Of a DNA stretch of 7,350 bases, positions 1 to 5,876 are shown piece by piece. Made by a program: the position numbers and the translations under genes. How positions within the stretch are numbered: position 1 is the first letter of the stretch; each line of letters starts with the position of its first letter. This DNA comes from Pseudomonadota bacterium (lineage in GTDB: Bacteria > Pseudomonadota > Alphaproteobacteria > Rhizobiales > Tepidamorphaceae), in the NCBI GenBank assembly GCA_023435545.1, contig JAEYRQ010000438.1, forward strand, positions 1-7,350. Direction: 5' to 3'. The notes under the pieces were generated by a model. It was not told the DNA's origin. It was given only the letters and a program-made list of their open reading frames with translations, and did no database searches.

Positions 1-863
1 CCGATATACTGTATGAAGTTGAGGATCGCCGCCACCGCCCCCCACAGCGCGGGAGAGGGGATGCCGAGGGCCCACATGGCCGCGGCGGTGGCGATGCCGA
101 GGCAGACATTGATGCCGGCGATGGTCAGCAGGTAGCCGGAGATGGTGCGCTCCGCATCGCGGATGATGCGGGCGGCACGCAGCCGCGCGCCGCGGCTGAC
201 GCAGATGGTCAGGATGCTCTCGCGCAGCCGGTTGCGGGTGGCGAGGTAGAAATAGAGCACCGCGACGAACAGCACGACCTGTCCCAGCGCTGGCGGCGCG
301 AAGCTGAGCACGCTGTCGATCAGGCCCGGGCCCTTCACCGCGACCGTCGGCGTTCCGCCGTCTTCCCCCGCCTGCTGCACGGATTCCTGCAGTTCCCGCA
401 GTGCCCGCATGTGCCACTGCATGCGCGAGACATGCCTGTCCAGCACCTCGAACAGTTCGGGCAGGCGCCCGCTCCATTCCTGCACCGCCGGGGCGAGCAG
501 GAACCCCAGCCCATAGAGGCCGCCCAGCGCCACGACGATGACGATGATCGCGGCCAGCGGCGAGGGCAGCCCGGTCCGCTCGAACAGATTCATGGCTGGC
601 CCGAGCATCAGACCGAGCACGATCGCCGCGAACACGGGCGCGAAATAGGCAGCCCACGCATCGAGGGCATGGATGACCAGGATGGCGAAGATTCCGAGCA
701 GCGCCACCTTGGAGGATCTGTCGAGGAGCGAGCCCGGATCGGCGATCGGACGGATCCGGCCGACGAACGGGCGCAGGCCCGCTCTGGGATTGACGGGGCG
801 CAGCAGTTCCGCGGACATGGGGGCGACGCGACGGCGTCCCTCGCCGCCGGGTTCAAGCTTCAT
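1..863 (-). CDS. AI-2E family transporter (PerM-like), N-terminal part, cut by window edge
   Basis: This is an integral inner-membrane protein of the AI-2E/PerM family (PF01594), whose members export small molecules or ions; the substrate cannot be told here. Reading from ATG 863 gives 287 intact codons before the left edge. A polar, basic N-terminus of about 50 residues is followed by hydrophobic segments near residues 52-68, 72-92, 102-124, 192-209 and 241-266, with another starting at 271. The family layout is clear: three early helices, a soluble stretch (about 125-185) before the next helix, and the signature GIPSPALWGAVAAILNF near 267-283. An AGGAG lies 7 bases upstream of the start (871-875), which supports this start over the internal Met16. 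The C-terminal part, usually another 60-100 residues, lies outside. The gene diverges from the DUF883 gene and may share its symmetric stress-type promoter. The family call is firm; the transported substrate is unknown. Confidence 0.9.
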   Translation of the reverse strand, partial: MKLEPGGEGRRRVAPMSAELLRPVNPRAGLRPFVGRIRPIADPGSLLDRSSKVALLGIFAILVIHALDAWAAYFAPVFAAIVLGLMLGPAMNLFERTGLPSPLAAIIVIVVALGGLYGLGFLLAPAVQEWSGRLPELFEVLDRHVSRMQWHMRALRELQESVQQAGEDGGTPTVAVKGPGLIDSVLSFAPPALGQVVLFVAVLYFYLATRNRLRESILTICVSRGARLRAARIIRDAERTISGYLLTIAGINVCLGIATAAAMWALGIPSPALWGAVAAILNFIQYI

Positions 864-915
864 TCGCGATCTCCTGCAGTCCTCCCGGGTCGAGGCGCGG
901 CGCACCCGACACAAT

Positions 916-943
916 GGAACGCTTGGCGGGCCTGAGGCGTTCC
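916..943. promoter_or_regulatory. Candidate bidirectional EcfG-type (general stress) promoter
   Basis: On the plus strand GGAAC (916-920) is followed by exactly 17 bases and CGTT (938-941). This matches the alphaproteobacterial EcfG sigma-factor consensus GGAAC-N16/17-CGTT in full. Because the element ends CGTTCC, the minus strand also reads GGAAC-N17-CGTT (GGAAC at 943-939, CGTT at 921-918). The plus-strand copy lies about 112 bases before the DUF883 start at 1054. The minus-strand copy lies about 55 bases before the AI-2E transporter start at 863. The motif match is seen directly; sigma-factor use in either direction is inferred. Confidence 0.6.
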
Positions 944-967
944 CGTGACGGCCGGGGCGGCTGCCGC

Positions 968-981
968 TTGCGACGTCGCAA
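968..981. promoter_or_regulatory. Perfect 14-base palindrome, possible operator
   Basis: The sequence TTGCGACGTCGCAA equals its own reverse complement over all 14 bases. It sits in the leader between the EcfG-type motif and the DUF883 start, about 27 bases after the plus-strand -10 element. This would suit a repressor site acting on the DUF883/holin-like pair, or an upstream site for the divergent transporter gene. No binding protein can be named from the sequence. Confidence 0.35.
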
Positions 982-1053
982 TGCGGACGCCTCGACATTC
1001 TGCGAGGGGGATTCCAAGATCGCCCTGCCGGTCATGCAACGGGAGACATCCTG

Positions 1054-1440
1054 ATGAACGCACGCAAGTCGTCCACCGCCGCCAAGTCGGCCGGCGAGGA
1101 ATCGGTATCCGAGAGCTGGGATCGCCTGACGGATCGGCTGAGCCAGCTTCGAACCGACCTGTCCGAACTCAACGCCGCCGCCCGCGATCTCGCCAAGGCG
1201 GGGGTTTCGGAGGGGCAGGACCGGGTCCAGAGCGAGATCGACGACCTTGCCGCCCGCGCTGCGGCGATCCGGGACGAGCTGAATGCCAGTGGTTACCGTC
1301 TCGCACAGGGCGCCGGTGAACAAGCCGGCTACTACGCGCGCGAACTGGAATCGACGATCAATCGCAATCCGATCACAGCCTTGCTCGTCGCGCTTGGCGT
1401 GGGCTTCGTGATCGGCATGAGTTCGCGTGGCCGGCACTAG
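1054..1440 (+). CDS. DUF883/YqjD-like C-tail-anchored membrane protein
   Basis: The 128-residue protein has a charged helical body and a single C-terminal membrane segment, the architecture of the DUF883 family (E. coli YqjD, ElaB, YgaM). Those relatives are RpoS-regulated inner-membrane proteins reported to bind ribosomes in stationary phase. Residues about 20-100 are rich in Glu, Asp, Arg and Ala and probably form a long helix. Residues 104-124 carry the family-like end: Arg-Asn-Pro, then a helix at 107-122 with small-residue spacing (GVGFVIG), then a short basic tail. GGGAG (1041-1045) precedes the ATG by 8 bases. It stops 9 bases before the holin-like gene, so the two are probably co-transcribed, as yqjD and yqjE are in E. 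coli. An EcfG-type promoter upstream fits a stress role. The ribosome-binding function is carried over from relatives and is not shown here. Confidence 0.8.
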   Translation: MNARKSSTAAKSAGEESVSESWDRLTDRLSQLRTDLSELNAAARDLAKAGVSEGQDRVQSEIDDLAARAAAIRDELNASGYRLAQGAGEQAGYYARELESTINRNPITALLVALGVGFVIGMSSRGRH

Positions 1441-1449
1441 GCCCGCGGG

Positions 1450-1905
1450 ATGCTGAGGGCAATCGCCGCACAGGTGGGAACGGCCGTACAGGCCAGGGTT
1501 CGCGACGTGGTGATGCGGGCGATCCTGTTGCTGGTCGCCCTCGTCTTCCTCCTCGGCGCGATCGCCTTCGGCTCGGTCGCGCTCTACCTCTATCTGCTCA
1601 CGGTGACGGGACCGGTCATCGCCGCGCTCGGCGTTGCCGGCCTGTTCCTGTTGGCCATGCTCGTCGCCTTGGTGGTGGCCATGGCAGGGACCACGCGGGT
1701 TCCGGCGGCAGTGCCCTCCGCTACAGCCGGACTCGGTGCAGCCGCGGCACCTCCGCCCGGCGGCCCCGCGGCGGCCCCCGGCGTTGCCGGCTTGACGGGC
1801 GATGCGGAGGCTCTGGGTATCCTTCTGGGGCGGAACCTTGGGGGCGTGCCGCTGGTGCTGACGGCGCTGGCGGTCGGCCTCATGCTTGGACGTATCCGCA
1901 AATAG
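1450..1905 (+). CDS. YqjE/phage-holin-family-like small membrane protein
   Basis: The 151-residue protein has two closely spaced membrane helices (about residues 23-48 and 55-78). A flexible linker rich in Ala, Pro and Gly (about 80-118) and a third hydrophobic segment (about 130-147) ending in basic Arg-Ile-Arg-Lys follow. The N-terminal helical hairpin and the position directly behind a DUF883 gene resemble YqjE, a member of the chromosomal 'phage holin family' (PF07332-type). No phage genes surround it, so a lysis role is unlikely; a membrane-associated stress role is the better guess. The long linker and third helix are more than I expect for a plain YqjE protein. The start ATG lies 9 bases after the upstream stop, with only a weak GCGGG as ribosome site. 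Its stop is 16 bases from the stop of the converging IclR gene, and no terminator is visible between them. Confidence 0.6.
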   Translation: MLRAIAAQVGTAVQARVRDVVMRAILLLVALVFLLGAIAFGSVALYLYLLTVTGPVIAALGVAGLFLLAMLVALVVAMAGTTRVPAAVPSATAGLGAAAAPPPGGPAAAPGVAGLTGDAEALGILLGRNLGGVPLVLTALAVGLMLGRIRK

Positions 1906-1921
1906 GCCCCCGTCGGCGGAA

Positions 1922-2689
1922 TTACCTGGCTTCGGCGGCGAGGCCGATATGCCGCACCGCCCGGCGCAGCGCGGGAAGGAAGCGCTCGATCATCTCCTCG
2001 GCCGTGATCCGGCCGGTCTGAGCGCTCATGTTGATGGCGATGTTGGCGCGGCTGCTTCGGCCGGCAACGGGCACCGCGATCGAGCGCAGCCCGAGTTCCA
2101 GCTCCTCCGAGACGAGCGCGTATCCCAGCGAGCGCACCTCCTCCAGTCGCCGCCTGAGCGCCGTGCGGCTGGTGAGCGTGTGATCCGTTTGCCGCTCGAG
2201 CCGGGCGAGCGAGAAGTATGCCTCCAGCTCGCGGGGCGACAGCATCGACAGCAGCGCCTGTCCCATCGACGTCGCGTGCGCGGGCAGGCGCGTGCCGAGC
2301 CCCAGCCCGATCGTCATGATGCGATGGCGGGCCGGCGAGCGCGCGACATAGATGATGTCGGCCCCGTCCAGCATGGCGGCGGAAGCGGACTCGTCGAATT
2401 CCAGCGTCAGCCCGCGAAGCTCGTCCTGAACCACCTCGAGTTCGGTGGCGGCGGCCAGGTAGGCTTGGCCGATCTCGAGGACCGCCGGTGTGAGCTCGTA
2501 GTTCTTGCCGTCCGTTCGGGCGAGGCCGATCTCGCAGAGCGTCAGCAGGAAGCGGCGCGCGGCGGCGCGGGTCAGGCCGGCGCGCGCGGCCACGTCGGTT
2601 ATGGTCTGGCGCCGGTGCCCTGCATCGAAGCTGCGGATCACGGCGAGCCCCCTGACCAGGGATTGGACAGTCTCGTCGCGCGCGGGCAT
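1922..2689 (-). CDS. pcaR: IclR-family transcriptional regulator, PcaR/PcaU/PobR type
   Basis: The 255-residue protein is a DNA-binding regulator of aromatic (beta-ketoadipate) catabolism. Residues about 8-68 form the IclR winged helix-turn-helix, including the stretch LTRAAARRFLLTL, typical of the PcaR/PcaU/PobR branch. Residues about 75-250 form the effector-binding domain, with IIYVARSPA and a late SEELELGLRSIAVPV segment. ATG 2689 is preferred over the more upstream in-frame start at 2845: it gives the usual family length, is preceded by AGGA about 6 bases away, and leaves the operator region non-coding. It is transcribed away from the CoA-transferase/pcaHG operon, the usual arrangement for a pathway regulator. 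By analogy with PcaR/PcaU it probably activates that operon with a pathway intermediate such as 3-oxoadipate, and controls itself. The family is firm; the symbol and effector are inferred from subfamily motif and context. Confidence 0.88.
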   Translation of the reverse strand: MPARDETVQSLVRGLAVIRSFDAGHRRQTITDVAARAGLTRAAARRFLLTLCEIGLARTDGKNYELTPAVLEIGQAYLAAATELEVVQDELRGLTLEFDESASAAMLDGADIIYVARSPARHRIMTIGLGLGTRLPAHATSMGQALLSMLSPRELEAYFSLARLERQTDHTLTSRTALRRRLEEVRSLGYALVSEELELGLRSIAVPVAGRSSRANIAINMSAQTGRITAEEMIERFLPALRRAVRHIGLAAEAR

Positions 2690-2701
2690 CGCTATCCTGC
2701 C

Positions 2702-2735
2702 GTTCGTATTTCGAACACAAGATCGTAGTGCGAAC
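2702..2735. promoter_or_regulatory. Tandem IclR/PcaR-type operator boxes
   Basis: Box 1 (2702-2716) is GTTCG-TATTT-CGAAC, a perfect 5-base inverted repeat with a 5-base centre. Box 2 (2721-2735) is GATCG-TAGTG-CGAAC, the same 5-5-5 layout with one mismatch in the left arm. Box starts are 19 bases apart. Box 1 closely resembles the PcaR site described in Pseudomonas putida (GTTCGATAATCGCAC). Repeated half-sites are also a feature of PcaU operators in Acinetobacter. The boxes lie upstream of the proposed -35 of the CoA-transferase operon, a position suited to activation. Box 2 overlaps a weak minus-strand promoter candidate for the regulator gene (TTGCGT at 2751-2746, TACGAT at 2727-2722), which would allow self-control. 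Confidence 0.6.
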
Positions 2736-2742
2736 TTTGTGA

Positions 2743-2770
2743 TTGACGCAAGCCGGCCCGACTGGACAAT
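2743..2770 (+). promoter_or_regulatory. Candidate sigma-70 promoter of the CoA-transferase-pcaHG operon
   Basis: TTGACG (2743-2748) is a good -35 and GACAAT (2765-2770) a fair -10, with a 16-base spacer. The weak -10 suits a promoter that needs an activator, and the two regulator boxes lie just upstream, centred roughly 50 and 70 bases before the expected start of transcription. That start would fall near 2777, leaving a leader of about 30 bases before the TTG start codon at 2809. Confidence 0.45.
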
Positions 2771-2808
2771 GCCGGTCAGACCTCGGATTCCCCTGAAGGA
2801 CGTCAGGA

Positions 2809-3672
2809 TTGGCCAGAATCCTCCCGCTATCCGATGCGATCGCACTGACCGTGCACGACGGCGACAGCGTCGCGCTGGAGGGCTTCACCCACCTGATCCC
2901 CTACGCGGCGGGCCACGAGATCATCCGGCAGCGCCGCACCGGCCTGCATCTCATCCGCATGACGCCCGATATCCTGTACGACCAGCTGATCGGCATGGGA
3001 TGCGCGGCCAGGCTCACCTTCTCCTGGGGCGGCAATCCCGGCGTCGGCTCCCTGCACCGGCTTCGCGATGCGGTGGAGAACGACTGGCCGGGGCCGCTCG
3101 AGATCGAGGAGCACAGCCACGCGGCGATGGCGAACGCCTACGACGCTGGGGCCGCCAACCTGCCTTTTGCCGTGTTCCGCGGCTATCTCGGTGCCGACCT
3201 GCCGAAGGTGAACCCGACGATCCGGCACGTCGACTGCCCCTATACCGGCGAACGGCTGGCGACGGTTCCGGCGATCCGGCCCGACGTGGCGATCGTCCAC
3301 GCCCTGCGCGCCGATCGTCAGGGCAACGTGCTGCTGGAGGGCATCGTCGGCGTGCAGAAGCAGGCGGTGCTCGCGGCGAAGCGCTCGGTCGTCACTGTCG
3401 AGGAAATCGTCGACGATCTGGGTGCCGGATCGCCCAACTGCGTCATCCTGCCGTCCTGGACGGTGACGGCGATCGCCGAGGTGCCTGGCGGTGCCCACCC
3501 CTCCTACGCCTATGGCTACTATCCGCGCGACAATGCGTTCTACATTGCCTGGGATCCGATCGCGCGGGACCGCGACAGCTTCCGCGCCTGGATGGACGCG
3601 AACGTGATGGCGCGAGGACCCGAGGATTTCGCACGGCATGCCCGCCGGAGCCGGGCAGAGGTCGACGCATGA
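2809..3672 (+). CDS. catI: CoA-transferase subunit A, probable 3-oxoadipate CoA-transferase (CatI type)
   Basis: This is the alpha subunit of a class I CoA-transferase, which with the next gene should move CoA from succinyl-CoA to 3-oxoadipate in the cytoplasm. At 287 residues it matches the longer CatI/GctA (glutaconate CoA-transferase-like) type, not the roughly 230-residue PcaI type. An early Gly/Phe loop (GFTHLIP, residues 25-31), the HLIRMTPD stretch (47-54) and FSWGGNPGVGS (71-81) support the family. The start is TTG 2809: a stop codon at 2794 in the same frame rules out anything further upstream, the next in-frame ATG is residue 51, and GAAGGA (2795-2800) lies 8 bases before it. Its TGA overlaps the ATG of subunit B by 4 bases, indicating coupled translation. 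Substrate assignment rests on the pcaHG genes and PcaR-type regulator; another dicarboxylate such as glutaconate is possible. Confidence 0.82.
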   Translation: MARILPLSDAIALTVHDGDSVALEGFTHLIPYAAGHEIIRQRRTGLHLIRMTPDILYDQLIGMGCAARLTFSWGGNPGVGSLHRLRDAVENDWPGPLEIEEHSHAAMANAYDAGAANLPFAVFRGYLGADLPKVNPTIRHVDCPYTGERLATVPAIRPDVAIVHALRADRQGNVLLEGIVGVQKQAVLAAKRSVVTVEEIVDDLGAGSPNCVILPSWTVTAIAEVPGGAHPSYAYGYYPRDNAFYIAWDPIARDRDSFRAWMDANVMARGPEDFARHARRSRAEVDA

Positions 3673-4439
3673 GCCATACCGCCACCGAGATGATGACGAT
3701 CGCGGCGGCTCGCGCACTGCGAAACGATCACGTCTGCTTCGTCGGCATCGGCGCGCCGTCTGCCGCCTGCAACCTCGCCCGGCTGACGCACGCACCCGGC
3801 ATCACGCTGATTTACGAATCCGGGACTATCGCCACCCGCCCCGACGTGCTGCCGCTGTCGATCGGTGACGGCGAACTGTGCGACACAGCGCTGGTGACGG
3901 TCGATGTGCCGGAGATGTTCCGCTATTGGCTGCAGGGCGGGCGCATCTCGCTGGGCTTCCTGGGCGGCGCGCAGATCGACCGCTTCGCCAACCTCAACAC
4001 GACCGTCGTCGGACCGTACGCGAGCCCGAAGGTCAGGCTTCCGGGCGGCGGCGGCGCACCGGAGATCGCGACGAACTGCGGCGAGATCTTCATCATCATG
4101 GCGCAGAGCCGGCGCAGCTTCGTCGAGCGTCTGGATTTCGTCACCTCGATGGGCCACGGCGAGGGCGGCGATCATCGCGCCAGGCTCGGCGTGCATACCA
4201 GGGGACCGACGCGCGTCGTCACCGATCTGTGCGTGATGGAACCCGATCCGGTGACGAAGGAACTGACCGTCACGTCGATCCACCCCGGCGCGACCCGCGA
4301 GGGGATCGTCGAGGGGACCGGCTGGACGATCCGTTTCGGGACGCGTGTCGCCGAGACGCCGCCCCCGACCCCGCTCGAGCTGTCGGTCCTGCGGGACCTG
4401 CACGAGCGCACGCGCAAGGCGCATACCGTTTCCGCCTGA
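3669..4439 (+). CDS. catJ: CoA-transferase subunit B, probable 3-oxoadipate CoA-transferase (CatJ type)
   Basis: This is the beta subunit of the same class I CoA-transferase. It is 256 residues, the size expected for CatJ/GctB rather than the shorter PcaJ. Residues 24-31 (FVGIGAPS) match the family's early Gly-rich loop. YESG at 49-52 places Glu50 as the probable catalytic glutamate that forms the enzyme-CoA thioester, equivalent to Glu54 of glutaconate CoA-transferase. The later segments GFLGGAQID and RLPGGGGAPEIA are also typical. The ATG overlaps the subunit A stop (ATGA). The reading frame stays open far upstream, back to 2505, but that extension is a GC-rich shadow over subunit A. A 78-base gap with a strong hairpin separates it from pcaH. 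The enzyme class is firm; the 3-oxoadipate substrate is inferred from context. Confidence 0.84.
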   Translation: MSHTATEMMTIAAARALRNDHVCFVGIGAPSAACNLARLTHAPGITLIYESGTIATRPDVLPLSIGDGELCDTALVTVDVPEMFRYWLQGGRISLGFLGGAQIDRFANLNTTVVGPYASPKVRLPGGGGAPEIATNCGEIFIIMAQSRRSFVERLDFVTSMGHGEGGDHRARLGVHTRGPTRVVTDLCVMEPDPVTKELTVTSIHPGATREGIVEGTGWTIRFGTRVAETPPPTPLELSVLRDLHERTRKAHTVSA

Positions 4440-4449
4440 CGGCGGCCCT

Positions 4450-4474
4450 GCCCCGGACGGACAACGTCCGGGGC
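4450..4474 (+). other. Inter-cistronic hairpin between CoA-transferase and pcaHG genes
   Basis: CCCCGGAC (4451-4458) and GTCCGGGG (4466-4473) form a perfect 8-base stem around a 7-base loop, and G4450-C4474 adds a ninth pair. No run of T follows, so it is not a standard intrinsic terminator. It begins 11 bases after the subunit B stop and ends 49 bases before the pcaH start. It could stabilise the upstream message, mark a processing site, or cause partial termination that sets the ratio of CoA-transferase to dioxygenase. Confidence 0.6.
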
Positions 4475-4523
4475 CAAGAAGCCAGACAGACGGGGCAAGA
4501 GGAAACCCCGGAGGACGATGGAT

Positions 4524-5228
4524 ATGACCACTCTCGCAGGCTATCGCCGCATCACACCGGACAGCGCGCCCGCGCACCCCTGTCCGGCGTACCGCTCCAA
4601 TCCGTTGAGGGTGCCGAAGCGGCCGCTGATTATCCTGCCGCAATCGCTCTCGGAGATCTCCGGCCCCGTCTACGGCCATGAAACCGTGAGGCCGGAGGAG
4701 GCGGACCTGACCCGCCAGCATCCCGGCGAGCCGCTGGGCGAGCGCATCATCGTGCACGGGCGGGTGCTCGACGAGGACGCCCGACCGGTGCGCAACAGCC
4801 TGGTCGAGGTCTGGCAGGCGAATGCGGCGGGCCGCTATATCCACCACCGCGACCAGCATCCAGCCCCGCTCGCCCCGAACTTCCCCGGCGCCGGCCGTAT
4901 CGTCACCGACGAGAACGGCCGCTACCGCCTCGTCACGGTCCGGCCCGGCGCCTATCCCTGGCGCAACCACCCGAACGCCTGGCGGCCGTCGCATATCCAC
5001 TTCTCGGTGTTCGGCGCGAGCTTCACCCAGCGGCTGGTCACCCAGATGTATTTTCCCGGTGATCCGCTGATACCCCTCGACCCGATCTACAATTCGGTGC
5101 CGGACGAAACCGCGCGCCGGCGGATGATCTCTGCCTTCGACCTCGATGCGACTGAGCCGGAGTGGGCACTCGCCTATCGGTTTGACATCGTTCTGCGCGG
5201 CCGCGAGGCCACGCCGATGGAGGATTGA
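4524..5228 (+). CDS. pcaH: Protocatechuate 3,4-dioxygenase beta subunit
   Basis: This is the iron-carrying subunit of the intradiol dioxygenase that opens protocatechuate to beta-carboxy-cis,cis-muconate with O2 in the cytoplasm. The protein has 234 residues, about the family size. All four Fe(III) ligands are present: Tyr105 (AGRY), Tyr144 (GAYPWRN), and His157 and His159 (PSHIHF), corresponding to beta-chain Tyr108, Tyr147, His160 and His162 of the P. putida enzyme. Conserved Trp97 (EVWQAN) and Arg154 also line up. Two in-frame ATGs compete. The one at 4518 sits only 2 bases after GGAGGA (4510-4515), while 4524 is 8 bases away, so 4524 is preferred; the difference is two residues. The TGA is separated from the pcaG ATG by one base. 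With an intact active site it should be functional together with PcaG. Confidence 0.95.
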   Translation: MTTLAGYRRITPDSAPAHPCPAYRSNPLRVPKRPLIILPQSLSEISGPVYGHETVRPEEADLTRQHPGEPLGERIIVHGRVLDEDARPVRNSLVEVWQANAAGRYIHHRDQHPAPLAPNFPGAGRIVTDENGRYRLVTVRPGAYPWRNHPNAWRPSHIHFSVFGASFTQRLVTQMYFPGDPLIPLDPIYNSVPDETARRRMISAFDLDATEPEWALAYRFDIVLRGREATPMED

Positions 5229-5229
5229 T

Positions 5230-5796
5230 ATGTCGACGACCACACCGTCCCAGACCGTAGGCCCCTACTTTCACTACGGTCTGACCGACAATCACGCGAT
5301 CACCGACCTGGCCGGCGAGGCCTCCGCCGGCGAGCGCATCGTCATCGAGGGGCACGTGCTGGACGGCCAGGGCGAGCCCGTGCCCGACTGCATGCTGGAG
5401 ATCTGGCAGGCCAACGCCGCGGGCAAGTATGATCACCCAGAGGATACCCAGGCCAAGCCGGTCGACCCCGGTTTTCGGGGCTTCGGCCGCTGCGCTACCG
5501 ACGCCGACGGCCGGTTCCACTTCCGCACGGTGAAGCCTGGGCCGGTGCCAGGTCTCGGCAATGCATTGCAGGCGCCCCACATCCTGGTGGCGGTCTATGC
5601 ACGCGGGCTCCTGAAGCAGTTGATGACGCGGATCTATTTCGAGGGCGAGCCGCTGAACGACACCGATCCCGTCCTCGCCATCGTCGTCGAGGACCAGCCG
5701 CGCCGCAGCCTGCTGGCCGCCGACAAGGGAGGTGGGCACTACCACTGGGACATCGTCTTGCAGGGCGACAACGAGACGCAGTTCTTCGAGGTATAG
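5230..5796 (+). CDS. pcaG: Protocatechuate 3,4-dioxygenase alpha subunit
   Basis: This is the partner subunit of PcaH. It shares the intradiol dioxygenase fold but carries no iron, and it helps form the active-site pocket in the (alpha-beta) multimer. The protein has 188 residues, slightly shorter than the roughly 200-residue P. putida PcaG. The N-terminal signature SQTVGPYFHYGL (7-18), the LEIWQANAAGKYDHP block and the late HYHWDIVLQGDNETQFFEV end identify the alpha chain. The region of the beta-subunit His ligands reads PHILVAVYARG, lacking the HxH pair, as expected for alpha. The start is fixed by GGAGGA (5219-5224), 5 bases before ATG 5230, and by the near-contact with the pcaH stop. The open frame upstream to 5146 overlaps pcaH and is not used. 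It is the last gene of the operon; the next gene is convergent. Confidence 0.95.
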   Translation: MSTTTPSQTVGPYFHYGLTDNHAITDLAGEASAGERIVIEGHVLDGQGEPVPDCMLEIWQANAAGKYDHPEDTQAKPVDPGFRGFGRCATDADGRFHFRTVKPGPVPGLGNALQAPHILVAVYARGLLKQLMTRIYFEGEPLNDTDPVLAIVVEDQPRRSLLAADKGGGHYHWDIVLQGDNETQFFEV

Positions 5797-5865
5797 GGCG
5801 CGCTTCGAACTCCGCCGGTGCCTTTTGAGTGGATGCCGTTCGGGTGCCAGCCGGCCGGCACCGGG
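5797..5865. terminator. Weak terminator-like structures between convergent genes
   Basis: The 80-base convergent gap after pcaG holds competing inverted repeats. CCGGTGCC (5815-5822) can pair perfectly with GGCACCGG (5857-5864) over a long loop, while GGTGCC (5843-5848) can pair with GGCACC (5857-5862) over an 8-base loop. A shorter imperfect stem (5797-5801 with 5818-5822) is followed by TTTT (5823-5826). None is a textbook intrinsic terminator. The location is right for ending both pcaG and the opposing gene. Confidence 0.3.
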
Positions 5866-5876
5866 ATTGCTGCCGC

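Noticed and set aside
3..20. Gln in the AI-2E signature (LNFIQYI) where I recall Pro being common
   Set aside because: I cannot compare family members here and the variation may be normal for the subfamily.
411..948. Plus-strand open frames opposite the AI-2E transporter
   Set aside because: The minus strand encodes a clear membrane protein continuous to the window edge; the plus-strand peptides are low-complexity artefacts.
1450..1905. Prophage lysis module suggested by a holin-like protein
   Set aside because: There is no endolysin, spanin or other phage gene, and the DUF883 neighbour points to the chromosomal yqjD-yqjE arrangement.
1590..2888. A 432-codon minus-strand open frame over the holin-like and regulator genes
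   Set aside because: Its composition is Arg/Ala/Pro-rich without family motifs and it overlaps the clear IclR gene in a different frame.
2505..4439. A 644-codon open frame on the plus strand
   Set aside because: Only its last 256 codons (from 3669) are the real subunit B; the rest overlaps the regulator gene antisense and subunit A in another frame and has no recognisable protein features.
3540..5243. A 567-codon open frame antisense to the pca operon
   Set aside because: It is a shadow of high-GC coding DNA, rich in Arg, Gly and Ala with no domain pattern, and opposite four well-supported genes.
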